Assembly: GCA_944387425.1 (NCBI GenBank)
Contig: CALXEV010000012.1
Span: forward strand, 1 to 42,956
Source of the DNA: an uncultured Clostridia bacterium
Lineage (GTDB): Bacteria; Bacillota; Clostridia; TANB77; CAG-508
Direction: 5' to 3'
Length of the DNA: 42,956 nt
This document shows positions 18,587-25,009 of this stretch, in pieces. The translations under genes were made by a program, and so were the position numbers. Below the pieces are notes generated by a model, which saw only the letters and a list, made by a program, of their open reading frames with translations, did no database searches and had not been told where the DNA came from. The number at the start of each line of letters is the position of its first letter. Position 1 is the stretch's first letter.

Positions 18587-19047
18587 ATTACAATTTTAGT
18601 GTAAAAAAGTACAATCAAGTGTAATTGATAAAACCTAGTAATTATAAGTAAGGCAAGTATCAAATTACACTTTTTACATTTTTTTTATTATATACTTATA
18701 TATTTTTATTTTTATTATATACAGGAAACATAATAATCTTATATATTTTAATTTTGATACATTGATAACAAAAAGTGTAATTTGTGTAAAGCAGTCTTAT
18801 TAGGAACTCATCTTACTAGGTTATATGTATTCCACTATAACAAAAATGCAAGTTGAATGATGGAAAAGGTTGTGTAAAATGATATTTTAAAATTTTGATA
18901 TTACATTTTTTACACAAGTAAATAGTAAGAGATAGTAAAATATTATTAGTATAAAACATATACTGAAACATTTGTCAAGAAAATCTTGTAAAAAGCTAAA
19001 AAGTATATTATAGTATATAAAAAATACTATAATAAGGAAAAGAAAAA
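18587..19047. other. 460-base non-coding region with repeated TTACAC/GTGTAA motifs
   Basis: No plausible gene is seen. The region holds several copies of the motif found before the excisionase gene: GTGTAAAAAAGT (18599), ATTACACTTTTTACA (18664), AAAGTGTAATTTGTGTAAA (18772), GTTGTGTAAAA (18869) and ATTACATTTTTTACAC (18899). Between them is a long A/T-only stretch (about 18677-18725). Clustered repeats plus an AT-rich stretch near a primase-helicase gene suggest an origin of replication. The alternative is a multi-site operator for the upstream regulator. Confidence 0.5.
18986..19033 (+). promoter_or_regulatory. Promoter with overlapping 10-bp dyad operator
   Basis: TTGTAA (18986-18991), 17 bases, then TATAGT (19009-19014). 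The perfect inverted repeat ATTATAGTAT (19007-19016) and ATACTATAAT (19024-19033) covers the -10 and start point, the typical position of a repressor site. It precedes the run of small plus-strand genes. Confidence 0.6.
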
Positions 19048-19890
19048 ATGAAAACAGGATTCAAAGATTTAGATAAAACAATTAAAATAGATAAACCACA
19101 AATAATATTAATAACAAGTACAGATGAAATTGAAAATGTATTTGCATTAAATCTAGTAAAAAACATAGCAATAGATGAAAATATAAAAACAGCTTTATTT
19201 ACAGATTTAGATTTAGAAAATGTAGAAGAAGAATTTAAAATATACACAAAAAATATACTCACTTCAATTTGTTCAACAGTAGATATAAACAAAATTATAG
19301 ATAGTAGATACATAAAAACAATATTAACAAAAGAAGAATTAGAAACAGCAAAAACAAAAGGAAAAGCAGAAGTATTGTTTGATGAAACAGAAGGACAGAA
19401 ATTATATATAACAAAAGAAATATTAAATAATGTGGAAGAAAAAAGAGTAAAAGAAAGTTGCAAAAAAATAAATAATGCACCACTTTATATTAATACAGAA
19501 GAAGGAATTACTATTAATGAATTTAAAGAAAAATGTCGAGATTTGAAGCTAGAAAAAGACATACAACTAATTGTAATTAATACAGTGACAATAAATGATA
19601 CAAAAGTAAATATTTTAAAAACAATAAATGAACTAGCAAAAGAATTGGAAGTTACAATAATAGTTACAGTACCTACAATAGAAAATAATAATATACCATT
19701 AAAACAAGAACTAAAAGAACTTGTAGAACTAATGAATATAACTGACATAACAATATACTTAAAATTAGGAAATGAAGAAGAAAAAGGAATTGTACATTGC
19801 ATAGTAGATACCAAAGATACAAGAAATGTAATAGACTTGATTTATCTTACAAAATATAATAAATTTGTGGATTTAATAAGAAAATTGTAA
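19048..19890 (+). CDS. DnaB-helicase-like RecA-fold protein lacking catalytic motifs
   Basis: The 280-residue protein aligns by eye with the DnaB C-terminal domain: TGFKDLDK, then IILITSTDEIENVFALNLVKNIA where DnaB has its P-loop, LYINTEEGITINEFKEKCRDLK, LIVINTVTI where DnaB has LIVIDYLQL, and LAKELEVTIIV followed by the regulatory-loop region. The Walker A lysine and threonine are gone, and the Walker B aspartate is an asparagine. The N-terminal DnaB domain is missing. It cannot be an active helicase. It may bind or disturb a host DnaB ring, or be a structural partner of the element's replisome; both are inference. The ATG has a GGAAAAG site. Confidence 0.65.
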   Translation: MKTGFKDLDKTIKIDKPQIILITSTDEIENVFALNLVKNIAIDENIKTALFTDLDLENVEEEFKIYTKNILTSICSTVDINKIIDSRYIKTILTKEELETAKTKGKAEVLFDETEGQKLYITKEILNNVEEKRVKESCKKINNAPLYINTEEGITINEFKEKCRDLKLEKDIQLIVINTVTINDTKVNILKTINELAKELEVTIIVTVPTIENNNIPLKQELKELVELMNITDITIYLKLGNEEEKGIVHCIVDTKDTRNVIDLIYLTKYNKFVDLIRKL

Positions 19891-19977
19891 AAACGAACTT
19901 TCGCACAAATCCTTTACCCATTTTAAAATATCTGTTAGAATTAGAAGTAACAAATATAAGTAAAGGTGGTGAGAAAA

Positions 19978-20277
19978 GTGTGTTTGAAACAAAGAAAAAT
20001 TGAAATAACTATAAGAGATAATACACAAGGAAAAAATTTATGCAATAATTTTTTAGTAGCAGGAGGAACAAAAAAAGCAACAGAGCCAATACCAAAATTA
20101 AAAGCAGGAGCTGTAGCAGGAGGACTAACTATTGGACCAGCAGGAGCAAAATATAAAAAATATGCTCAACCATATTCACAAAATACAAAAATTAAGAATA
20201 CTCAAAAACTGAATAATAAAAAATTAAAATTAGATGTTAATAATTTGTGTAGAAGAAATACTACAAAATTCAATTAA
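19978..20277 (+). CDS. Small basic hypothetical protein
   Basis: A GTG start at 19978 lies 8 bases after AAAGGTGG. Upstream GTGs at 19966 and 19969 overlap the ribosome site and are less likely. The 99-residue product is rich in Lys, Asn and Gln, with a Gly/Ala-rich centre (KLKAGAVAGGLTIGPAGAKYKKY) and two or three isolated cysteines. There is no membrane helix and no recognised domain. The composition suggests nucleic-acid binding but proves nothing. Confidence 0.5.
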   Translation: MCLKQRKIEITIRDNTQGKNLCNNFLVAGGTKKATEPIPKLKAGAVAGGLTIGPAGAKYKKYAQPYSQNTKIKNTQKLNNKKLKLDVNNLCRRNTTKFN

Positions 20278-20310
20278 CATCTAATTTTTTAATGGAAAGG
20301 AAAACAAAAA

Positions 20311-20715
20311 ATGATAATTGTAGCACGATTAAAAGATGATTATTACATGCAGGTTTTGGAAAAATATTTTGATGATGGTGGACCTTTTGTAGCAACAAAT
20401 TATATAGGCGTAGAAGAATACAAGCAATTTTTAAAAGATGTCAAAACACACAACGAATTTAGTTTTAAAAGTCCAGGACAGCGAGAACATAGAGAATTAC
20501 TTGCAGATAAAGTAAAAGAAAATATTACAAGATATTTAAATAATATAAATAAGAACTGGAAAACAACAGCTTTTGATTATGAAAGAATACGAAAAGATAA
20601 AGAACACTTATTAAATCAACTACACATAACAATAGCAGACCTAATTTATGCAACAACAAAAAATGGAACTTGCTTATATTATATTGATTTTATAAGACAA
20701 TATATAATTTTGTAA
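20311..20715 (+). CDS. Hypothetical protein, paralogue of the next gene
   Basis: The 134-residue acidic, alpha-helical protein begins MIIVARLKDDYYMQVLEKYF. It shares its opening pattern (MII..KD..F..LE.Y), central helices and end (Gly-x-x-x-Tyr-Tyr...) with the protein at 20745-21098, so the two are diverged tandem duplicates. No known domain is recognised. An AAAGGA site precedes the ATG. It belongs to the run of small accessory genes typical of satellite early regions. Confidence 0.65.
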   Translation: MIIVARLKDDYYMQVLEKYFDDGGPFVATNYIGVEEYKQFLKDVKTHNEFSFKSPGQREHRELLADKVKENITRYLNNINKNWKTTAFDYERIRKDKEHLLNQLHITIADLIYATTKNGTCLYYIDFIRQYIIL

Positions 20716-20744
20716 CAAGTTAAGTAAGAGGAAGTGAAACATAT

Positions 20745-21098
20745 ATGATAATAAAACTAACATTTAAAGATAATGATTTCACACATATATTAGAAGATTA
20801 TACAAATAAAATATTTGATATTACTTATTTTAATAGTATAAGTGAATTCACAGAATTTAAAAATAATATTAAAAAATATGAAAATGATATTTTGACAAGA
20901 ACAGAAATACAAGAACTAAAAGAAATGTTAGAAAAACAGATAAGAAAAAATTGTAAAAAATACTTAGAAAAACAAAATAGTAGTGATTATTTAATAAGAG
21001 CATTAGAAGTAAAAATAGTAAAGGCAATAGAAGATAAATGGCATAATGGAGAAGTAGTATATTACTTTACTTCAAATATGAAATATTTAACAATGTAA
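20745..21098 (+). CDS. Hypothetical protein, paralogue of the previous gene
   Basis: The 117-residue protein begins MIIKLTFKDNDFTHILEDY and ends VVYYFTSNMKYLTM, matching the previous gene in layout. The middle is a charged helical stretch (EIQELKEMLEKQIRKNCKKYLEK). AGAGGAAG lies upstream of the ATG. The stop overlaps the ribosome site of the following small zinc-ribbon gene, so they are cotranscribed. Function unknown. Confidence 0.65.
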   Translation: MIIKLTFKDNDFTHILEDYTNKIFDITYFNSISEFTEFKNNIKKYENDILTRTEIQELKEMLEKQIRKNCKKYLEKQNSSDYLIRALEVKIVKAIEDKWHNGEVVYYFTSNMKYLTM

Positions 21099-21112
21099 GG
21101 AGCATTTAAAAT

Positions 21113-21271
21113 ATGAAATGTAAATATTGTAACAAAGAAATAACTGGTTATGTTGAAACATCAAAATTAAATCCAAAAATTAAATTATGTCAAAATTGTT
21201 ATTATGCAGAAATGATGACAATAGCAATGGCAAAGATAATAAAAGAAACAGAGAACAATAATGAAAAATAA
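21113..21271 (+). CDS. 52-residue zinc-ribbon protein
   Basis: A short frame, MKCKYCNKEITGY...KLCQNCYYAEMM, has two CxxC pairs (Cys3/Cys6 and Cys26/Cys29), as in a treble-clef or zinc-ribbon fold. AAGGAG lies 10 bases before the ATG, overlapping the stop of the previous gene. Small zinc ribbons of this kind in mobile elements often bind DNA or partner proteins; the specific role is unknown. Confidence 0.7.
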   Translation: MKCKYCNKEITGYVETSKLNPKIKLCQNCYYAEMMTIAMAKIIKETENNNEK

Positions 21272-21305
21272 AAAAATTAACATTAATAATTGGAGATGAT
21301 TAAAT

Positions 21306-21713
21306 TTGAATAAGATTAGAATATTAATAGTAGAACCAGATAAAGAACCATATAAAAAGAAAATACCACATACATTAAAAGATATGCAAAAAGTTGTAGG
21401 AGGACTAATAGAAATTGTGGAACTTGAATATAATGTAGAATTAATATGTAATGAAGAAGGAAAAATATATAATTTACCCATGAATAGAGCAATACAAAAT
21501 GATATTATAGCAGGAACTTTCTTTATAGCAGGACAACACAATGGAGAAACAATTTCATTAAGTAAAAAACAAATAAAGAAATACAAAAAAATGTTTAAAT
21601 TAAGTCAAGATAAGGCATTAATAGATTTATTACAAGAAACAGTAAAAGAAAGTAGTAATTTATTAGATTTGAGATTAGTAAATGTTGGAAATTGGAGGGA
21701 GAAAATAAAATGA
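21306..21713 (+). CDS. DUF3846-family protein
   Basis: The 135-residue protein starts at TTG behind GGAGATG; an earlier ATG in another frame stops at once. The N-terminal part IRILIVEPDKEPYKKKI..TLKDMQKVVGGLIEIVEL, then ICNEEGKIYNLPMNRA, then DIIAGTFFIAG matches the DUF3846 family. That family is common in conjugative and integrative elements of Firmicutes and sometimes linked with anti-restriction proteins. Biochemical function is not established. Its TGA overlaps the ATG of the next gene (ATGA), which implies translational coupling. Confidence 0.8.
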   Translation: MNKIRILIVEPDKEPYKKKIPHTLKDMQKVVGGLIEIVELEYNVELICNEEGKIYNLPMNRAIQNDIIAGTFFIAGQHNGETISLSKKQIKKYKKMFKLSQDKALIDLLQETVKESSNLLDLRLVNVGNWREKIK

Positions 21714-22171
21714 GTGATAAAGAAAAACGAAAAAATGAATTATTAGAAGAATTAGCACTACTTTATAAAAATGACATTTCAAATAAAGAATTAAAAATAG
21801 ATAACAAAAAAATAGAAGAAAAAAGACAAACAAATGTAAAAGATTATTTTAAAGGATTTTACAAAGAATTTGAAATATACAGAGAAGAAAAAATAAAAGA
21901 AATACCTGTAATATTAAGATTATATGAAAATTTTATAGAAGAAATATATCAACCAAGTAAAAGATATAAACTAGCATTGAAAATAAGAAATGAAATAAAT
22001 GAAGATATAGAAAAAACATTTACAGATGAACAAAAAGAAATAATGACACAATATAAAGAGTGTGAAAATATCATGATAGATGATATGGTACAAGAAGCAT
22101 TCGTGTATGGTTATTCAATGTGTTCTCAACTAAAAGAAGAATCTACAAAAAAATACCACATAGAAAAATAA
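21710..22171 (+). CDS. DUF6809-like helical protein (long form)
   Basis: The ATG at 21710 overlaps the preceding stop (ATGA) and follows GGAGGGAG. The 153-residue protein is highly charged and helical. Its C-terminal 85 residues (LYENFIEEIYQPS... FTDEQKEIMTQYKECENIMIDDMVQEAFVYGYSMCSQLKEES) clearly resemble the convergent 92-residue protein at 22428-22706. Both resemble the small DUF6809 group seen in Firmicutes elements (LY..IYP...YGF..G). The N-terminal 60 residues are an extra coiled segment. Function unknown. Confidence 0.6.
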   Translation: MSDKEKRKNELLEELALLYKNDISNKELKIDNKKIEEKRQTNVKDYFKGFYKEFEIYREEKIKEIPVILRLYENFIEEIYQPSKRYKLALKIRNEINEDIEKTFTDEQKEIMTQYKECENIMIDDMVQEAFVYGYSMCSQLKEESTKKYHIEK

Positions 22172-22436
22172 CTAAAAAAAAATCATATTATTACATTTAA
22201 GTGGAAAAAGTGGAGAATTTAAAAAAACTTTTTATATATTTACTATACTTATATAACTAATATATATATTAAAAAAAATTAAAGTTTTTAAAAAACATCC
22301 ACTTTTTCCACTAATATTTTTTAGTAATTAGATAAAGAGATTTTTTAGTAATTTTAATATGAGATTTTTTAAAATTAAAACACTAAAATTAAGATAATTT
22401 TTTAGTATTTATAATTAATGCTATTTTTTAGTTATT
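22168..22436. repeat. Non-coding region with long inverted repeat and TTTTTTAGTnATT direct repeats
   Basis: A perfect 15-bp inverted repeat, AGTGGAAAAAGTGGA (22200-22214) and TCCACTTTTTCCACT (22298-22312), has further pairing inside (AAAAACTTT/AAAGTTTTT). To its right are four copies of TTTTTTAGTnnTT at 22317, 22341, 22398 and 22424. An inverted copy (ATAACTAAAAAA) lies at 22168. It separates two convergent related genes. It may be a bidirectional terminator, an origin-type iteron array or a packaging/transfer site. Confidence 0.6.
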
Positions 22437-22706
22437 TTTTTCATTATAATTTTTTAAACTTTCTAAAATTAGATTTGTAGCTAAAGAATAAGCAAATTTA
22501 AAAGTTTCTTTTGTTATTAAATCTATTCTATCATTTTCATATTTATTAATTTGGTCTAATAATTTTTTTTGCTCTTTACTTAGTGTGGGTATTAGTTTAT
22601 TTTCTAGTTCTACAACTTTTTTAGATATTTCTAAACCTTCATGTGATATATTACTATATATGTCATCAAAATATTTTTCATATAAACTTGAAATACTATT
22701 TTCCAT
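22428..22706 (-). CDS. DUF6809-like helical protein (short form)
   Basis: The 92-residue protein, starting MENSISSLYEKYFDDIYSN, has a GTGGAG site upstream. Its pattern LYE..F.DIY ... LSKEQKKLLDQINKYEN ... ETFKFAYSLATNLILESL parallels the C-terminal half of the protein at 21710-22171, which lies opposite and convergent. The pair probably arose by an old duplication with inversion. It has no signal or membrane segment. Function unknown. Confidence 0.65.
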   Translation of the reverse strand: MENSISSLYEKYFDDIYSNISHEGLEISKKVVELENKLIPTLSKEQKKLLDQINKYENDRIDLITKETFKFAYSLATNLILESLKNYNEKNN

Positions 22707-22804
22707 ATTTACTACAACTCCACTTCATATTTAATATTTTTTAAAATTATAACACATAATAAATAATAGGTAGAGAATTTTTTTGAATTTAGGAAAAAAC
22801 AGAT

Positions 22805-22833
22805 TTGACAAAACTAAGAAATGATGTTATTAT
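22805..22833 (+). promoter_or_regulatory. Strong promoter of the small antisense-type RNA
   Basis: A perfect TTGACA (22805-22810), a 17-base spacer and TATTAT (22828-22833). No open reading frame follows; the transcript ends after about 85 bases at a terminator. It is one of the best promoters in the element. Confidence 0.85.
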
Positions 22834-22836
22834 ATA

Positions 22837-22921
22837 GTTACAGTAAGAAATGCACTTTAGGTCAGAATTGTGTCATTTCATTTGTCTGGTATGTGTATCT
22901 GTAACTGCACATACTTTTTTT
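22837..22921 (+). ncRNA. Antitoxin-type small RNA (par RNA II-like)
   Basis: The RNA starts just after the promoter and ends at a terminator, GTATGTG (22889-22895) pairing with CACATAC (22908-22914) followed by seven T. The terminator loop holds CTGTAAC (22899-22905), which can also pair with the RNA's own 5' end GTTACAG. Two parts are complementary to the convergent mRNA at 22925-23152. AGGTCAGAATT and GTCATT (22859-22877) pair with the start-codon region (17 base pairs plus one G-U, one bulged base). CTGTAAC pairs with the mRNA terminator loop. This two-site design is that of RNA II in par/Fst type I toxin-antitoxin loci. Confidence 0.7.
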
Positions 22922-22924
22922 ATA

Positions 22925-22965
22925 TTAAAAAAGTGAAAAAACCCTGTAACAAGTTTCTTCACTTT
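22925..22965 (-). terminator. Terminator of the 36-aa peptide mRNA
   Basis: On the minus strand AAAGTGAA (22965-22958) pairs with TTCACTTT (22937-22930), extended by AAAC/GTTT-type pairing and followed by TTTTTT. The loop carries GTTACAG, complementary to the loop of the opposing RNA's terminator. Confidence 0.8.
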
Positions 22966-22966
22966 C

Positions 22967-22990
22967 GGCTATGTAATGACACTTTTAGCC
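22967..22990 (-). promoter_or_regulatory. 3'-UTR hairpin complementary to the start codon of the same mRNA
   Basis: GGCTA/TAGCC closes a hairpin that begins at the stop codon of the 36-aa gene. Its loop, GTCATTACA on the mRNA, is a perfect 9-base complement of TGTAATGAC, which contains the start codon. A 5'-3' fold of this kind keeps toxin mRNAs untranslated in hok- and fst-type systems. Confidence 0.55.
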
Positions 22991-23095
22991 TTCACTTTTT
23001 TTGTTTTCTTCTAATTTGGCTTGAAGTTCATTATTATTAGTCCTTTCATTTAAAAGCATTTCAACCAATTTTAGAATAAGGTCAGAATTAGTCAT
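22985..23095 (-). CDS. 36-residue peptide, candidate type I toxin
   Basis: ATG at 23095 follows AAAGGGGG by 10 bases; the frame is open further upstream, but this is the only start with a ribosome site. The peptide MTNSDLILKLVEMLLNERTN... is amphipathic in its first 18 residues and polar and charged (Asn, Glu, Lys) after that. It has no full membrane-spanning segment, unlike Fst or TxpA. The mRNA has its own promoter, a 5' stem-loop, a start codon covered by complementary sequences in cis (22972-22980) and in trans (22859-22877), and a terminator facing that of the small RNA. The genetic layout says toxin; the peptide sequence is unfamiliar. Confidence 0.6.
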   Translation of the reverse strand: MTNSDLILKLVEMLLNERTNNNELQAKLEENKKSEG

Positions 23096-23126
23096 TACAC
23101 TTGTCCCCCTTTCCGCCTTTAAGTAA

Positions 23127-23187
23127 AAGACTACCTTTTGACAAGAAAGGTTGCTAATATAATACAATATTTTACAATTAAAAACAA
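23127..23187 (-). promoter_or_regulatory. Promoter and 5' stem-loop of the peptide mRNA
   Basis: On the minus strand TTGTTT (23187-23182), 17 bases, TATTAT (23164-23159) predict a start near 23151. The first transcribed bases form the hairpin ACCTTT-loop-AAAGGT (about 23150-23132), a 5' stem like those that stabilise par RNA I. The leader to the ATG is about 57 bases. Confidence 0.65.
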
Positions 23188-23206
23188 GCGAACAAATCTA
23201 ATTTAT

Positions 23207-23243
23207 AAAAAAATAGGAGCTGTAAGATAAAATATAACAGCTC
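23207..23243 (-). terminator. Terminator of the XRE regulator gene
   Basis: On the minus strand GAGCTGT (23243-23237) pairs with ACAGCTC (23223-23217) and is followed by CTATTTTTTTAT. It separates the regulator from the peptide locus. Confidence 0.65.
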
Positions 23244-23364
23244 TTTAATTATATATCGACATATTTAATTAATATTCATATTTTAAATTTCTTTTATAAT
23301 TAGTCAATACAATTTCATTGGAAAAATATATAAAACATGGTAAAACGAAGGTCGTGGGTTTTAA

Positions 23365-23706
23365 CTATTGATTAGATAAGTAATTTAAGTAATTATCTAA
23401 TTGTCTTTTATTTTCAGCAGATAATGAATTATATTTATCTATAATATTATTTATTTCAATTTCACTTTTATTTAAGTCTTTAACAGTACTAGGGTTGTTG
23501 GTTCTTTCAAGTAGATAATCTGTACTACAATTAAAATATTCAGCAAGTTTTAGTAATGTTTCAATGTTGGGTTTACTTTTGCCAGTTTCGTAATGAGAGA
23601 TTAACTCTTGGGATACTTCTATATCAACAGATAATTTAGTTTGAGTTATATTTTTCTTTTCTCTTATTTGTCTTAAGTTATCCATTTTAAAATCTTTAAA
23701 ATCCAT
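23365..23706 (-). CDS. XRE/Cro-C1-family transcriptional regulator
   Basis: I chose the ATG at 23706 behind GGAGG. The 113-residue protein has a textbook Cro/C1 HTH at about residues 8-66 (LRQIREKKNITQTKLSVDIEVSQELISHYETGKSKPNIETLLKLAEYFNCSTDYLLERTN). A short helical tail (IEINNIIDKYNSLSAENKRQLDNYLNYL) follows, probably for dimerisation. It is divergent from the zinc-ribbon membrane-protein genes, with a perfect 7-6-7 dyad (23749-23768) between them, so it very likely represses itself and that operon. Confidence 0.9.
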   Translation of the reverse strand: MDFKDFKMDNLRQIREKKNITQTKLSVDIEVSQELISHYETGKSKPNIETLLKLAEYFNCSTDYLLERTNNPSTVKDLNKSEIEINNIIDKYNSLSAENKRQLDNYLNYLSNQ

Positions 23707-23748
23707 ATTGTTACCTCCAAAAACTATCATCATTATAACTGGTATAAG

Positions 23749-23768
23749 TCTATGTACTAGAACATAGA
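23749..23768. promoter_or_regulatory. Dyad operator TCTATGT-N6-ACATAGA
   Basis: A perfect 7-bp inverted repeat with 6-base centre lies 43 bases upstream of the XRE gene start and upstream of the plus-strand promoter at 23801-23829. It is the obvious candidate binding site of the XRE protein. Confidence 0.65.
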
Positions 23769-23800
23769 ATAATACTTTTTAAAAACATTATTAGTAAGAC

Positions 23801-23829
23801 TTGTAAAAAATATGAATTAGTGTTATATT
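23801..23829 (+). promoter_or_regulatory. Promoter of the zinc-ribbon membrane-protein operon
   Basis: TTGTAA (23801-23806), 17 bases, TATATT (23824-23829). It leads into three consecutive plus-strand genes ending at the terminator at 27166-27203. Confidence 0.6.
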
Positions 23830-23886
23830 GATAATAGATAATTGTATTATTTTGTCGAAAGACAAAAAAGAAAGGGAAAATTTGTT

Positions 23887-24984
23887 ATGAAATGTAAAAA
23901 ATGTGGAAATGAAATACAAGAAGGAGAAAAATTTTGTGGTAGATGTGGAACAAAAATAGTTAATAATAAAACAAGAAAAATAATATTGTTAATAGTTGTA
24001 AGTGTAATGATAACATTAATAATAGTATCTATAATTATTTCTAATAATAAGTTCAAAAGTTCAAATAAAAATGTTAATAACATAAAAAGTGAAGAAATGA
24101 ACACAAATGAAAAAATAAATACAGATGAAGAAATAAATAAAGATGAAACTAAAAATATCAATAATTTAAATGAATTAATGACTATTGGAAAACAAGCAGG
24201 AAAAGAACACATAATAGAAAATATAGCATCAGAAGCTTTACTGGAAAGTTGTTCGTTTGATGAAAAATATATAATAGAGAATGCAACACTAGATACACAG
24301 TCATATACGATTAATGATAAATTAATTGGATGTTATATTTTCTATACTGAACCTCAATATGCAAATCAAGGATATGAAGCATATGGCATAAAACCAATCT
24401 TTACTGGATATGCAATTAAAGCATTAGAAGGAGTAATAAAAATAAATGATTTTAATATATGGTTAAAAGAAAATAGAAAATCAATGGAAGAAATAATAGA
24501 TGAAGGCATAGTTGAGGTTAGTAAAGGTATAAAAAGTGATTGTGGTTTTATTACAGACGGTTTGGATAAAAGTGGTACTGATTTAACTATACAAACAACT
24601 ATTAACAATGTTAAAACTATAAGTAGTATAAAAGGAGATATTAATAAATATGCTTTAGATAAACAATGGATTAGTAAAGAAACATATGAAAGTATGGAAA
24701 ATGAAAGAAAAACAAACGAAGAAGAAAGTATAACACAGAATAAAAAAGATAATGCCGAAGCACTTATAAATATGATAGTAAATGATTGTACATTTATGGA
24801 TGTAGACCCAAATGGAAATGAATATAATAGAATGTGGTACGACTCATTACAAATGCAATTAGAAGATTTAGAGGGGATTTCTGGATTACCAGAAGAAATA
24901 ACAGAAGATAGTTTTCCATTAACAATAACATATCAGGGACAAACATTTGAAATAACAAAAAACGGAGAAGTAATAAATAAATAA
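23887..24984 (+). CDS. Zinc-ribbon membrane protein 1
   Basis: The frame opens upstream, but the ATG at 23887, behind AAAGGGAAAA, starts exactly at the zinc ribbon MKCKKCGNEIQEGEKFCGRCG (Cys3/6/17/20). The 365-residue product then has a basic linker, one membrane helix (about residues 33-54), an Asn/Glu/Lys-rich spacer and an extracellular part with two regions: about 100-230 (SCSFDEKYIIENATLDTQ... with paired cysteines) and a C-terminal part ending LTITYQGQTFEITKNGEVINK. The cytoplasmic ribbon, single helix and variable outer domain form a common Firmicutes architecture of unknown function. It is the first of three such genes. Confidence 0.75.
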   Translation: MKCKKCGNEIQEGEKFCGRCGTKIVNNKTRKIILLIVVSVMITLIIVSIIISNNKFKSSNKNVNNIKSEEMNTNEKINTDEEINKDETKNINNLNELMTIGKQAGKEHIIENIASEALLESCSFDEKYIIENATLDTQSYTINDKLIGCYIFYTEPQYANQGYEAYGIKPIFTGYAIKALEGVIKINDFNIWLKENRKSMEEIIDEGIVEVSKGIKSDCGFITDGLDKSGTDLTIQTTINNVKTISSIKGDINKYALDKQWISKETYESMENERKTNEEESITQNKKDNAEALINMIVNDCTFMDVDPNGNEYNRMWYDSLQMQLEDLEGISGLPEEITEDSFPLTITYQGQTFEITKNGEVINK

Positions 24985-25009
24985 AATATAAAAAGGAAAT
25001 GATATATTT

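Noticed and set aside
22317-22436. CRISPR-like array from the TTTTTTAGT repeats
   Set aside because: Repeats are only about 13 bases, unevenly spaced, without dyad structure or cas genes.
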